Part shown: positions 31,511 to 40,536 of the stretch, piece by piece | Layout: each line of letters begins with the position of its first letter | Numbering within the stretch: position 1 is the stretch's first letter | Position numbers and translations under genes: made by a program | Assembly: GCF_001612965.1 (NCBI RefSeq) | Contig: NZ_BDBL01000011.1 | Span: 86,047-150,046 of the forward strand | Reading direction: 5' to 3' | DNA: 64,000 nucleotides | DNA from: Nocardia kruczakiae NBRC 101016 | GTDB taxonomy: Bacteria; Actinomycetota; Actinomycetes; Mycobacteriales; Mycobacteriaceae | Notes under the pieces: generated by a model | Told to the model about the DNA's origin: nothing | The model's input: the letters and a program-made list of their open reading frames with translations, nothing else | Database searches by the model: none

Positions 31511-31675
31511 CAATTCGCCTCCTCGTCGGGATTGCGGTAGGAATCGCGCTCGAATCGGAACCCCCAGCAGAGTACGCCCGGAGATCTCCGATCTCGGTAT
31601 GTCCGCGACTCTCTCGCCGACGCGACGACACCGACACCGCGCGCGGGTGCGGCGAACCGGACGCAGCCGCCGGAC

Positions 31676-31688
31676 TAGGCTCGTAGCC
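31676..31688 (+). promoter_or_regulatory. -10 box of a leaderless promoter
   Basis: TAGGCT (31676-31681), 7-base spacer, ATG at 31689. Confidence 0.6.
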
Positions 31689-32120
31689 ATGGCCCACAGC
31701 ACCGTACGCCACCGCGCCACGCGTCTCCTCCCGACCGCCGGAGCGCTGGTGGCTGCCGTGCTGATCGCCGGATGTGGTTCGAACACAACGACATCCACAC
31801 CGTCGACCACGACCGCGGCCGTGCCGTCGGGCACGGCCGCAGCCTCGCCGACCTCGGCCCGACCGGCCTCGGTCACCGTGCACGTCGAGGATATGAAGTT
31901 CTCCCCCGACGCCGTGACCGTGCAAGCGGGCGACACCGTGACCTGGAAGTTCTCTGACAAGGTGCCGCATGCCGTACAGGGCATCGGCGATGCGGCGATG
32001 GGCATCAACAGCCCCATCTTCACCGGCGGCGAGTGGAGCCACACCTTCGCGATCCCCGGCGTCTACCGCTACCTGTGCCCACTGCATCCCGAGATGCGCG
32101 GCACCGTCACCGTGCGGTAG
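31689..32120 (+). CDS. Cupredoxin-domain lipoprotein
   Basis: 143 aa. A signal peptide ends in a lipobox (VLIAGC, Cys at about residue 28), then a Thr/Ser/Ala linker and a blue-copper fold (about 60-143). The type 1 copper ligands are visible: His in KVPHAVQ, and Cys, His, Met in YLCPLHPEM. It should bind copper at the outer face of the membrane, in electron transfer or copper handling. Start set by TAGGCT 7 nt upstream. Its 3' end overlaps the convergent marR gene by 14 bases. Confidence 0.9.
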   Translation: MAHSTVRHRATRLLPTAGALVAAVLIAGCGSNTTTSTPSTTTAAVPSGTAAASPTSARPASVTVHVEDMKFSPDAVTVQAGDTVTWKFSDKVPHAVQGIGDAAMGINSPIFTGGEWSHTFAIPGVYRYLCPLHPEMRGTVTVR

Positions 32121-32598
32121 TCACTGCCCCGTCTCCTACCCGTGCCTCGCGGCGATTCAACGCCGCCACGGCCGTGACCAGCGGGGCGAGTTCGGGATCG
32201 GCCGCGGCCTCGCCGAGCGCCTGCGACAGCGCGGCATCGTTGGTGGGCCGCGCCTGTTCGAGCAGCTCGAGACCCGCGGGCGTGACGTCGGTATAGATGC
32301 CCCGGCGGTCGTCCGGGCACAGGTAGCGCTGCAGGAGACCGCGGTCCTCGAGCCGGGTCACCAGCCGCGTGGTCGCGCTCTGGCTCAATGCCACCGAATC
32401 CGCGACCTGATTCATCCGCAGATGGCCGCCGGGCCCGTCGTGCTGCCGGCTCAGCACGGTGAGCAGTGAATATTCGCGCACACTGAGCTCGTGACCGGCC
32501 TGCAGGGCGCGTTCGATCCGCGCTTCGATCCGGTCGTGCAGCACCGAGAGCGCATACCAGCCATCCGCCAATCCGGTCAGCGCGGCTTCCGCGGTCAT
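32107..32598 (-). CDS. MarR-family transcriptional regulator
   Basis: 163 aa winged-helix dimer. Recognition helix region LRMNQVADSVALSQSATTRLVTRLEDRGLLQR and wing CPDDRRGIYTDVTPAGLELLEQ. It is divergent from an MFS exporter gene, the common repressor/transporter pairing, and the 135-bp gap carries repeated GCAAT half-sites. It probably represses the exporter and itself until it binds a drug-like ligand. Confidence 0.92.
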   Translation of the reverse strand: MTAEAALTGLADGWYALSVLHDRIEARIERALQAGHELSVREYSLLTVLSRQHDGPGGHLRMNQVADSVALSQSATTRLVTRLEDRGLLQRYLCPDDRRGIYTDVTPAGLELLEQARPTNDAALSQALGEAAADPELAPLVTAVAALNRREARVGDGAVTTAR

Positions 32599-32642
32599 CG
32601 GCCCTCCTCATGTCGTCGCCGTCCCCAGGATAACGCGCTCCC

Positions 32643-32686
32643 GCAATAGCACGCGCTTGCAATTAACACGCGTATGCAATTATTGT
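32643..32686 (+). promoter_or_regulatory. MFS promoter with MarR operator repeats
   Basis: A -35 TTGCAA (32658-32663) and -10 TATTGT (32681-32686) are spaced by 17 bp. GCAAT motifs recur at 32643, 32659 and 32676 (steps of 16 and 17 bp), the last two followed by TA. They overlap the promoter elements and are the likely binding sites of the divergent MarR protein. Confidence 0.65.
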
Positions 32687-32733
32687 CGACGCCTGTAACG
32701 CCCATCTACAACTCTGTGTGGAGGCTTGTACCG

Positions 32734-33924
32734 ATGCCACTCGCACTTCTCGCACTCACCCTCGGCGCATTCGCCATCGGGACGACCGAATTCATCGTGG
32801 TCGGACTGCTGCCCGGGGTCGCGAACAGTTATTCGGTCTCGATCCCGACCGCGGGCTGGCTCGTCACCGGATATGCCCTCGGTGTCCTCGTCGGCGCGCC
32901 GGTGATGACCGGCCTCGGCACGCGCGTATCCCGCAAGCGCATGCTGTCGATCAGCCTGCTGCTCCTGATCGCCGGCAACGCATTGTCCGCCGCCGCACCG
33001 ACTTTCGATCTGATGCTGACCGGCCGCATCATCGCCTCACTGGCGCACGGCGCCTTCTTCGGCATCGGCGCCGTGGTCGCCGGATCGCTCGTCGCCCCGG
33101 ACCGCCGCGCCGGTGCGATCGCCATGATGTTCACCGGGCTCACCGTGGCGACCGTGGTCGGCGTTCCGCTGAGCACGCTGCTGGGTCAGCATTTCGGCTG
33201 GCGGCTCGCCTTCGCGCTGGTCGCCGTCGTCGGCGCGCTCGCCTTCGGCGGAGTGCTGGCGCTGGTACCCGATCGGCCGGCACCGCGCGATGCCCGGTTC
33301 ACCCGGGAACTGGCGGTCCTGCGCAATCCGCAGGTCCTGCTGGCGATGGCGATGACCGTGCTCGGCTTCGGCGGTGTCTTCGCCGCCATCACCTATCTCG
33401 CGCCGATGATGACCGAGGTCACCGGCTTCGCGGAAAGCTCCGTCACCTGGATCATGGTGCTGTTCGGACTCGGATTCCTGATCGGCAATCTGGTCGGCGG
33501 GCGCTACGCCGACCGTCACCTGTTGCCGATGCTCTACATCACGCTGGCGGCGCTGGCCGTCGTCCTGGCCCTGTTCACGCTCACCGCGCACAACAAGGTC
33601 GCGGCGGCGATCACCGTCGTCCTGATCGGAGCGCTGGGCTTCGCGACCGTGCCGCCGCTGCAGAAGCGGGTTCTCGACCAGGCCGCGTCGGCACCGACGC
33701 TGGCTTCCGCGCTCAATATCGGGGCCTTCAACCTCGGCAACGCGCTGGCGGCATGGCTCGGCGGGTCGGTCATCGCCGCGGGTTTCGGCTATACCGGCCC
33801 GAGTTGGGTCGGCGTGGTCCTGGCCACGAGCGCCCTCGGCCTGGCCCTCTGGTCGGGCGCATTGGAACGTCGCACGACACGAACCGTCGCTGTGAGCGAA
33901 GATCTTGTGGCCGTAGCAGATTGA
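32734..33924 (+). CDS. MFS drug/sugar exporter (AraJ/Cmx-like)
   Basis: 396 aa, twelve membrane helices. The N-terminus LALLALTLGAFAIGTTEFIVVGLLPGVA is typical of the DHA1 family that includes chloramphenicol (Cmx/CmlR) and arabinose (AraJ) exporters. The motif-A-like loop is GTRVSRKRML. GGAGG lies 9 bases before the ATG. Regulated, by context, by the adjacent MarR protein. The substrate cannot be read from sequence. Confidence 0.9.
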   Translation: MPLALLALTLGAFAIGTTEFIVVGLLPGVANSYSVSIPTAGWLVTGYALGVLVGAPVMTGLGTRVSRKRMLSISLLLLIAGNALSAAAPTFDLMLTGRIIASLAHGAFFGIGAVVAGSLVAPDRRAGAIAMMFTGLTVATVVGVPLSTLLGQHFGWRLAFALVAVVGALAFGGVLALVPDRPAPRDARFTRELAVLRNPQVLLAMAMTVLGFGGVFAAITYLAPMMTEVTGFAESSVTWIMVLFGLGFLIGNLVGGRYADRHLLPMLYITLAALAVVLALFTLTAHNKVAAAITVVLIGALGFATVPPLQKRVLDQAASAPTLASALNIGAFNLGNALAAWLGGSVIAAGFGYTGPSWVGVVLATSALGLALWSGALERRTTRTVAVSEDLVAVAD

Positions 33925-33939
33925 CCGGAACGCCGGCCG

Positions 33940-35808
33940 CTATTCGACGGTGACCGACTTCGCGAGATTGCGCGGTTTGTCGATGTCGTAGCCGCGGGTC
34001 TGCGCCACCTCGGCGGCGAAGATCTGCAGCGGCACGGTCGACAGCAGCGGCTGGAAGAGGGTCGGGGCGGCCGGGATCTCGATCAGATGGTCGGCGAACG
34101 GACGGACCGTATCGTCACCCTCCTCCGCGATCACGATGGTGCGGGCGCCGCGGGCCTGGATCTCCCGGATATTGCTGAGCAGTTTCGAATGCAGCACCGC
34201 GCGTCCCTTCGGGGAGGGCATCACCACGATCACCGGCAGGCCCTCCTCGATCAGCGCGATCGGGCCGTGCTTGAGTTCACCGGCGGCGAAACCCTCGGCG
34301 TGCATATAGGCCAGCTCTTTGAGTTTGAGCGCACCCTCGAGCGCGACCGGGTAGCCGACGTGGCGGCCGAGGAACAGCACCGTCGACTGATGCGCGAACC
34401 GGCGGGCGATCTCGCGCACCTGCGGCGCGGTCTCGAGCACCCGCTCCACCAGCTTCGGCATGGCCTCCAGCTCACCGAATTCGCGGGCCACCTCATCCGG
34501 GTACTTGGTGCCGCGCGCCTGCGCGAGGGCAAGGCCCACAAGGTAATTCGCGGTGATCTGGGCGAGGAAGGCCTTGGTCGAGGCGACGCCGATCTCCGGG
34601 CCGGTGCGGGTGTAGACCACGGCATCGGATTCGCGCGGAATCTGCGCGCCGTTGGTGTTGCAGATCGCGAGCACGCGCGCCTTCTGCTCCTTGGCGTGGC
34701 GCACCGCCTCCAGCGTGTCGGCGGTCTCACCGGACTGCGAGATGGCGACCACCAGCGTGGACCGGTCCAGGACCGGGTCGCGGTAGCGGAACTCACTGGC
34801 CAGCTCCACCTCGACCGGAACCCGCGTCCAGTGTTCGATCGCGTACTTGGCCAGCAGTCCGGCGTGATACGAACTGCCGCAGGCCACCACGAACACCTTG
34901 TCGAATTCGCGGAGTTCCTGGTCGGCGAGGCGCTGCTCGTCCAGCACGATACGGCCGTTGTCGAAATGGCCCATCAGCGTCTCGGCCACTCCGGCGGGCT
35001 GCTCCTCGATCTCCTTGAGCATGAAGTAGTCGTGGCCGCCCTTCTCGGCGGCGGCCAGATCCCAGTCGATGGTGAACGGCCGGGTCCGCGCACCCTCGGT
35101 GTCGCCGGCGAAATCGGTGACCACGTAGCTGTCCGCGGTGATCACCACGGCCTGGTCCTGACCGAGTTCGACCGCTTCGCGCGTGTGCTCGATGAACGCC
35201 GTCACATCCGAGGCGATGAACATCTCACCCTTGCCGACACCGACCACCAGCGGTGTCGAGCGACGCGCGGCCACGATCGTGCCCGGATGGTCGGCATGGG
35301 TGAACACCAGCGTGAACGCGCCCTCGAGCCGGCGCAGGACGGCCAGTGCGCTGCCGACGAAATCACCCGCCGTGGGTCCGGCCGCATAGGCCTGCGCGAC
35401 CAGGTGCACCGCGACCTCGGTGTCGGTATCGCTGCGCAGTTCGACCCCGGCCTCCTCGAGTTCGCGCCGCAGCGGCGCGAAATTCTCGATGATGCCGTTG
35501 TGCACGACCGCGACCCGGCCCGCGAGGTCGCGGTGCGGGTGCGCGTTGCGATCGGTGGGCGCGCCGTGCGTGGCCCACCGGGTATGTCCCATACCGGTCG
35601 TACCTGCGAACGCGGCCGGGCCGGCCTCGGCCAGCTCGGCCTCCAGATTGGCCAGCCGACCGGCCTTGCGCTCCACCGCGATAGTGCCCGCGCCGTCCAG
35701 GATCGCCACGCCCGCGGAGTCGTAGCCCCGGTACTCCATGCGGCGCAGTGCGTCCACGACGACGCCGAGCGCGTCCCGGTACCCGACGTAGCCAACGATT
35801 CCGCACAT
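33940..35808 (-). CDS. glmS: Glucosamine-6-phosphate synthase (isomerising)
   Basis: 622 aa. It makes glucosamine-6-P from fructose-6-P and glutamine, the first step to UDP-GlcNAc. The N-terminal amidotransferase has the nucleophile Cys2 (MCGIVGYVG); two SIS domains follow (SQSGETADTLEA, and LKLKELAYMHAEGFAAGELKHGP), with the usual C-terminal PRNLAKSVTVE. No glmS ribozyme-like leader is expected or seen in this group. Convergent with the MFS gene 15 bases away. glmM lies 8 kb to the right on the same strand. Confidence 0.98.
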   Translation of the reverse strand: MCGIVGYVGYRDALGVVVDALRRMEYRGYDSAGVAILDGAGTIAVERKAGRLANLEAELAEAGPAAFAGTTGMGHTRWATHGAPTDRNAHPHRDLAGRVAVVHNGIIENFAPLRRELEEAGVELRSDTDTEVAVHLVAQAYAAGPTAGDFVGSALAVLRRLEGAFTLVFTHADHPGTIVAARRSTPLVVGVGKGEMFIASDVTAFIEHTREAVELGQDQAVVITADSYVVTDFAGDTEGARTRPFTIDWDLAAAEKGGHDYFMLKEIEEQPAGVAETLMGHFDNGRIVLDEQRLADQELREFDKVFVVACGSSYHAGLLAKYAIEHWTRVPVEVELASEFRYRDPVLDRSTLVVAISQSGETADTLEAVRHAKEQKARVLAICNTNGAQIPRESDAVVYTRTGPEIGVASTKAFLAQITANYLVGLALAQARGTKYPDEVAREFGELEAMPKLVERVLETAPQVREIARRFAHQSTVLFLGRHVGYPVALEGALKLKELAYMHAEGFAAGELKHGPIALIEEGLPVIVVMPSPKGRAVLHSKLLSNIREIQARGARTIVIAEEGDDTVRPFADHLIEIPAAPTLFQPLLSTVPLQIFAAEVAQTRGYDIDKPRNLAKSVTVE

Positions 35809-35924
35809 GGTGTCCCAGCCTACTTGGGCCGCGTGGACACGCGAATCGGCCTGCTATCGCAGCAGGTGGCGGCGTGTCCGGGCCGCTGCGCTCGCGACAG
35901 TGCCGCATTCCGGGCGAGGCTCGG

Positions 35925-35938
35925 TAGAGTTCACCCCC
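35925..35938 (+). promoter_or_regulatory. -10 box of a leaderless promoter
   Basis: TAGAGT (35925-35930), 8-base spacer, GTG at 35939. Confidence 0.55.
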
Positions 35939-36805
35939 GTGTCGGTGTCTGTGAAATCGCTTCTGAGCATTCTGACCAGCCCGGGTCCGCACCGGGTGAT
36001 GCGCGGCAACCTCGGCATCGCCGGGCAGCCCGGCGTGGTGTACACCCCCGAAGAGGGCCACAACCTGCCCGCGGTCGCGTTCGGACACGGCTGGCTCGCC
36101 GGCGCCGGCAACTACCGCCGACTGCTCGAGCATCTCGCGTCCTGGGGTTTCGTCGCCGCCGCCCCCGACACCGAACGCGGCCCGCTGCCCTCGCACCTGA
36201 ATCTGGCCACCGACCTGCTGACCACCCTCGACATCTGCACGGGCGTGCGGCTGGGCGGCGGCACCATCAGCGTGCATCCGGACAAACTCGCCCTGGCGGG
36301 GCACGGAATGGGCGCGGGCGCCGCCGTCATCGCCGCCTCGCAGCGCAAGGTCGGTGCCGTGGCGGCCCTCTACCCGGCGCCCACCGCCCCGAGCGCGGAA
36401 GCCCTCGCACCGCAGATCGACACCCCGGCCCTCATCGTCGCCGGCGGTGTCGACATCTCCACCGGCAACTGCACCGCGCAGGCCCTCGCCACCGCCTGGG
36501 GCGGGCCGATGTCGCTGCGCACCGTCGACAAGGCCACCCACAACGGCATCGTCGAGGGCCGTCGCGCCCTGGCCGCCCTCGGCGCCGCCAAATACGAACC
36601 GAAGACCGAACGCATCACCCGCGCCCTCCTGGTCGGCTACCTCAGCTACCAACTCCTGGGCGACAAGAAGTATCAGCCCTTCGCCGACCCCGAGGCCGAC
36701 ATCCCGCACACCGCGGCGGTCGATCCGGAAGCCACCGAAGAGCCCGAGCCCGAACACGTTTCGCCGCTGCAGCTCGTCCAGATGGCCCGCGCCCTGCGCA
36801 AGTAG
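35939..36805 (+). CDS. Alpha/beta hydrolase (dienelactone-hydrolase/chlorophyllase type, Rv3438-like)
   Basis: 288 aa. Motifs: FGHGWLAGAGNYRRLLEHLASWGFVVA-type opening (here FGHGWLAGAG and WGFVAAAPDTERG) and the nucleophile-elbow position GHGMGAGAAV, where the usual Ser in GxSxG is Met (GHGMGAG). The later HNG (KATHNGI) may be the catalytic His. Loss of the Ser makes classical hydrolase activity doubtful. M. tuberculosis has a comparable gene (Rv3438) next to glmS. Start set by the TAGAGT box. Confidence 0.82.
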   Translation: MSVSVKSLLSILTSPGPHRVMRGNLGIAGQPGVVYTPEEGHNLPAVAFGHGWLAGAGNYRRLLEHLASWGFVAAAPDTERGPLPSHLNLATDLLTTLDICTGVRLGGGTISVHPDKLALAGHGMGAGAAVIAASQRKVGAVAALYPAPTAPSAEALAPQIDTPALIVAGGVDISTGNCTAQALATAWGGPMSLRTVDKATHNGIVEGRRALAALGAAKYEPKTERITRALLVGYLSYQLLGDKKYQPFADPEADIPHTAAVDPEATEEPEPEHVSPLQLVQMARALRK

Positions 36806-36846
36806 GAGGCCGTCGACAATCGATTCTCGAAGTCGGGCTCGCCATC

Positions 36847-37507
36847 GTGAACTCCTGGGACGGCACCAGCTACAACTGGGGCCCTCTCCCGCCGCCGGGA
36901 ACGCCCCAATATCCGGAACCGAAACCGCAACGCGATCCGCTCGAAGGACGATATGAGCCATGGACTCGTAAGCCGTTGTTCTACTGGCCCATCCTGATCT
37001 GTGGCGAATTCGTCGGTCACATCTGGGCATCGCAGCACCACAACTCTGCTGGACTGGTTCGCGTATTGAGTCGTCGCGACTTCTCCTGGATGGAAGTCTG
37101 GCGGGAGCGGCTGGACACCGCCTGCAAGCAGGGATTACGGCCGATCGACGCCGTACAACGCTGGGTCGGTGCGCCCGAAGACCCTATCGGTGGCTACATC
37201 GCCGCCGACGCGTCGGTCTGCGACGCACCGAATCTCGACACTCTGTACGAGCGCACAAATCCTGGCGGCCCCTCCGCTCCAGGACCTCGACCTCCCTCTC
37301 CGGTCCGCCGGCAAGACAGCGCACATCGCCGCCGGTCTCTGGCAATTGCGACTGAGCCAGGGGTACAGGCAGCGAATCCCACCACTTCAGGCTCTCCACG
37401 ACAACCGCCATCATCCTGAAGACCGCCTCTCCGGAATGATCCAGCCGGATGCTGTAGAAGGCGAATTGCCGTCGCTGGAACGACTGAAGGCACTGGCGCA
37501 GCGATAG
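36847..37507 (+). pseudogene. Hypothetical gene with an apparent +1 frameshift
   Basis: The first frame from GTG 36847 gives a natural-looking sequence (WDGTSYNWGPLPPPG, FVGHIWASQHHNSAGLVRVLSRRDFSW, RPIDAVQRWVGAPEDPIGGYIAADAS) up to about 37255. There it turns into a Pro/Arg-rich shadow that stops at 37419. In the next frame from about 37250 the text becomes protein-like again (AQILAAPPLQDLDLPLRSAGKTAHIAAGLWQLRLSQGY) and ends at 37507. A single inserted base near gagcgcacaaatcc explains both. I do not recognise a family. No ribosome-binding site is seen before the GTG. The region is lower in GC than its neighbours. Confidence 0.5.
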
Positions 37508-37566
37508 GTGAGCTCGTACCCGAATCTACTTGCCGGGCCGTCGGTCGAAAACCGAAGGCGCGCCGC

Positions 37567-37875
37567 TCACTTGCCCATCTTGCCCTTGTCCACCTGGACC
37601 CACTCGGTGCGGCCGTCGGGGTAGTGGTGGAATTCCCAGGCCGAGTAGTCGCCGCCGTCGTCGACGATGCTGACGTGGTCGGCGTAACCGTCGTGGTCCA
37701 TATCGGACCAGACTTCCATCGAGTGGTCGCTGTGGAAGGTCTCGGTGTCCAGGATGCCGTCGGCGTCGATGTCCTGGGACGGGTGGTTCAGCTCCACGGC
37801 GCCGATGCCGCCGAGGTCGGAGTGCGCGTCGACTTCCGGCAGGTCCAGGCCCGGCAGATCGCCCGAATGGATCAT
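37567..37875 (-). CDS. Small acidic protein (DUF6802-like)
   Basis: 102 aa, rich in Asp and His with EF-hand-like Asp clusters (DIDADGILD, SDMDHDGYADH), then WEFHHYPDGRTEWVQVDKGKMGK. These Asp-rich repeats resemble Ca-binding or VCBS-like loops, but no function is established. It resembles the DUF6802 family from memory. GAGGAG lies about 8 bases before the ATG at 37875. Confidence 0.75.
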   Translation of the reverse strand: MIHSGDLPGLDLPEVDAHSDLGGIGAVELNHPSQDIDADGILDTETFHSDHSMEVWSDMDHDGYADHVSIVDDGGDYSAWEFHHYPDGRTEWVQVDKGKMGK

Positions 37876-38028
37876 GTATGTGCTCCTCGAGGACGTGCGG
37901 GAATTTCCTCCATCCTGGCATCCGGAAGTGGTGTGGCGCATCCCCGGTCCGGCATGTTGTGGATAACTTACCGGCGCCGAGGTGCGCCGAGGGTTTGCCT
38001 GTGGATAACTATCGTCCTGCCGCGCCGG

Positions 38029-38220
38029 TTACTGCTTCGGGATGATGAGCCACAGCACCAGGTAGACGATGAACTGCGGGCCCGGCAGCAGGCAGGAGAG
38101 GACGAACAGCAGGCGGATCACATTGGCGTTCCAGCCGAAGTATTCGGCAAGGCCACCGCAGACGCCGCCGATCCACTTGTCGGAGGTCGATCGGGTGAGG
38201 CGGCGGGTGGGGGCGGTCAT
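38029..38220 (-). CDS. Small PspC-domain membrane protein
   Basis: 63 aa, essentially one PspC domain: DKWIGGVCGGLAEYFGWNANVIRLLFVLS followed by a membrane helix (IVYLVLWLIIPKQ). It is the third PspC-domain protein in the window. Stand-alone PspC proteins act at the inner membrane in envelope stress. Confidence 0.88.
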   Translation of the reverse strand: MTAPTRRLTRSTSDKWIGGVCGGLAEYFGWNANVIRLLFVLSCLLPGPQFIVYLVLWLIIPKQ

Positions 38221-38367
38221 GACGCTCTCCTTCTGTCACGGTCGTGCGTGGTGATTCCACTGTGCTGTGCGGGCACCCCGGCGCGCATCGGGCGCGAGAC
38301 CCATCCCGACCCTGATTTCCACGGCCCGGGCTCAGGGTGATACCCCGAACCCGGCAGACTCATGGAC

Positions 38368-40029
38368 GTGAGTACGACTCTGCATGCGCACGGCCTGTCG
38401 GCAGGGCACGGAGACCGGGTGCTGTTCGAGGACCTGGATCTGGTGCTGGCACCCGGCGATGTGATCGGCCTGGTGGGGGTGAACGGAGCGGGCAAGTCGA
38501 CGCTGTTGCGGATGCTGGCCGACCGCACACCGCAGACGGGGCGGATCACGCTGAGCCCGCCCGACGCGACGATCGGCTATCTCGCGCAGGAACCGGAACG
38601 CCTGGCCGACGAGACGGTCGCCGGGTTCCTGGACCGCCGGACCGGAGTGGCGGCGGCGCAGCGCACGATGGACGCCGCGGCCGAACGGCTGGCGACCGAC
38701 GATACCGCCGCCGAGGAGTATTCGGCCGCCCTGGAACGCTGGCTCGCCCTGGGCGGCGCCGACCTGGAACCGCGCGCCGACGAGGTGGCCGCCGAACTGG
38801 GACTCACCGAAAGTTTGCCGCAAGGCCTCGACACACCCATGTCCGCGCTGTCGGGCGGGCAGGCCGCGCGGGCCGGACTGGCCTCGGTTCTGTTGTCGCG
38901 CTTCGACATTCTGCTGCTGGACGAGCCGACGAACGATCTCGACCTGGACGGCCTGGCCCGGCTGGAGAATTTCGTGACCGGGGTGCGGACGCCGTTGATG
39001 GTGATCAGTCACGATCGCGAGTTCCTGGCGCGCACCGTCAACCGGATCATCGAACTCGATCTCGCCCAGCAGCAGGTCGGCAGTTACGACGGCGGCTACG
39101 ACTCGTATCTGGCCGAACGCGAGATCGCTCGCCGGCACGCGCGGGAGGCCTTCGAGGACTATGCCGATACCAAGGCCGGGCTGGAAGCGCGGCAGGTGAT
39201 GCAACGGAACTGGCTCGAGCACGGCGTGCGCAATGCGCGTCGTAAGGCTCGCGATCCGCGAAAGGTGGACTCCGACAAGGCCGGTCGCAAGATGCGGGCC
39301 GAATCCACCGAGAAGCAGGCGTCGAAGGTGCGCCAGACGCAGCGCCGCATCGAACGGCTGGAGGTGGTGGAGGAGCCACGCAAGGAGTGGGAGTTGCGGA
39401 TGTCGATCGCCTCCGCCCCGCGCAGTGGGTCGGTGGTGGCGACGCTGTCCGATGCCGTCGTGTCGCGCGGCGAGTTCGTCCTCGGTCCGGTTACCACACA
39501 GGTCGATTGGGGTGACCGGATCGTCCTGACCGGCCCCAACGGGTCGGGAAAATCCACGCTGCTGGCGCTGCTGCTGGGCAAGGTGGCGCCGGATTCCGGA
39601 ACCGCCTCGCTGGGTTCGGGAGTGGCGATCGGCGAGGTCGATCAGGTACGCGGACTGTTCCGTGGCACGGCCTCGCTCGCCGACACGTTCGGCGCCGAGG
39701 TACCCGACTGGCCGGAGGCCGAGATCCGCACGTTGCTGGCCAAGTTCGGGCTGCGCGGAGCTCATGTGCTGCGCGCCAACGACACCCTGTCGCCGGGGGA
39801 GCGCACGCGCGCCGCGTTGGCGCTGCTGCAGGCGCGCGGGGTCAACCTGCTGGTACTCGACGAACCGACCAACCATCTGGATCTGCCCGCGATCGAGCAA
39901 TTGGAGCAGGCCGTCGAATCCTTCGACGGCACGCTGCTGTTGGTCACCCACGATCGGCGCATGCTCGATACCGTGCGGGCGACCCGGCGCTGGCACATGT
40001 CCGCCGGACAACTCACCGAAAACCGCTGA
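38368..40029 (+). CDS. ABC-F family ATPase (ribosome-associated)
   Basis: About 553 aa, two ABC ATPase domains on one chain with no membrane part. Walker A motifs GVNGAGKSTLL and GPNGSGKSTLL; signature/Walker B pairs SGGQAARAGLAS...LLLDEPTNDLD and SPGERTRAAL...LVLDEPTNHLD; a charged linker lies between (around residues 235-350). ABC-F proteins bind the ribosomal E site and act in translation or antibiotic protection. The GTG start is favoured by CAGACT 7 nt upstream (38355-38360); ATG 38362 is a two-codon-longer alternative. Confidence 0.93.
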   Translation: MSTTLHAHGLSAGHGDRVLFEDLDLVLAPGDVIGLVGVNGAGKSTLLRMLADRTPQTGRITLSPPDATIGYLAQEPERLADETVAGFLDRRTGVAAAQRTMDAAAERLATDDTAAEEYSAALERWLALGGADLEPRADEVAAELGLTESLPQGLDTPMSALSGGQAARAGLASVLLSRFDILLLDEPTNDLDLDGLARLENFVTGVRTPLMVISHDREFLARTVNRIIELDLAQQQVGSYDGGYDSYLAEREIARRHAREAFEDYADTKAGLEARQVMQRNWLEHGVRNARRKARDPRKVDSDKAGRKMRAESTEKQASKVRQTQRRIERLEVVEEPRKEWELRMSIASAPRSGSVVATLSDAVVSRGEFVLGPVTTQVDWGDRIVLTGPNGSGKSTLLALLLGKVAPDSGTASLGSGVAIGEVDQVRGLFRGTASLADTFGAEVPDWPEAEIRTLLAKFGLRGAHVLRANDTLSPGERTRAALALLQARGVNLLVLDEPTNHLDLPAIEQLEQAVESFDGTLLLVTHDRRMLDTVRATRRWHMSAGQLTENR

Positions 40030-40088
40030 ATCCGAACGTGCTCGGCGTTGCGATCGCGATGCCTCACGCGACCGCCCAGGAGACCCGG

Positions 40089-40523
40089 ATGGAACAGATA
40101 CAACTCGGCGTGGACACCCGGATCACCCTCCTGATCGCCGGCCTTCTCTTCGTCTGGGCACTGCTGCTGGGCGTGTGGAAGTACCACGGGATGCGGACCT
40201 CAGCGCAGGGACATGCGCATCCCTACGTCGATATCGCACACCGCGCGGCCCTGATGTACAGCTTCGCGGCGCTGCTGCTCGCGGTTTTCGTGGAACTGTC
40301 GGACTGGCCGACTGCGGTGAATCTCGTTGCGGCACTGATCGTCCTCGGCTTCTTCGCCGGTGCCATCGCCTCCTACTGCCTGCACGGGCTGCGGCGGGAT
40401 ACGACCAATCAATTCCGCGGCGACATCGGACTGCCGCTGCGGGCGGCCATGTACGCGTTGATCGTCTGTGAGATCGGCGGCTTCCTCGTGCCGTTCACCG
40501 GGTTCGTGCACGCCCGGTTCTGA
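40089..40523 (+). CDS. Four-helix integral membrane protein
   Basis: 144 aa with four hydrophobic helices, His-containing loops (KYHGM, GHAHPYVDIAH) and a short cytoplasmic C-terminus. AGGAGA lies 6 nt before the ATG. I do not recognise a characterised family; the His residues could bind metal, but this is speculation. It follows the ABC-F gene by 59 bases and may be cotranscribed. Confidence 0.75.
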   Translation: MEQIQLGVDTRITLLIAGLLFVWALLLGVWKYHGMRTSAQGHAHPYVDIAHRAALMYSFAALLLAVFVELSDWPTAVNLVAALIVLGFFAGAIASYCLHGLRRDTTNQFRGDIGLPLRAAMYALIVCEIGGFLVPFTGFVHARF

Positions 40524-40536
40524 ACCCGGATGTGGT

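Noticed and set aside
36112..37041. Minus-strand frames opposite the Rv3438-like hydrolase
   Set aside because: Composition mirrors the plus-strand gene; no start signals.
34087..37419. A very long open frame opposite glmS
   Set aside because: Typical GC-rich antisense shadow: His/Arg/Gly-rich without domains, opposite a clear glmS. Only its far end (36847 on) looks protein-like and is listed separately.
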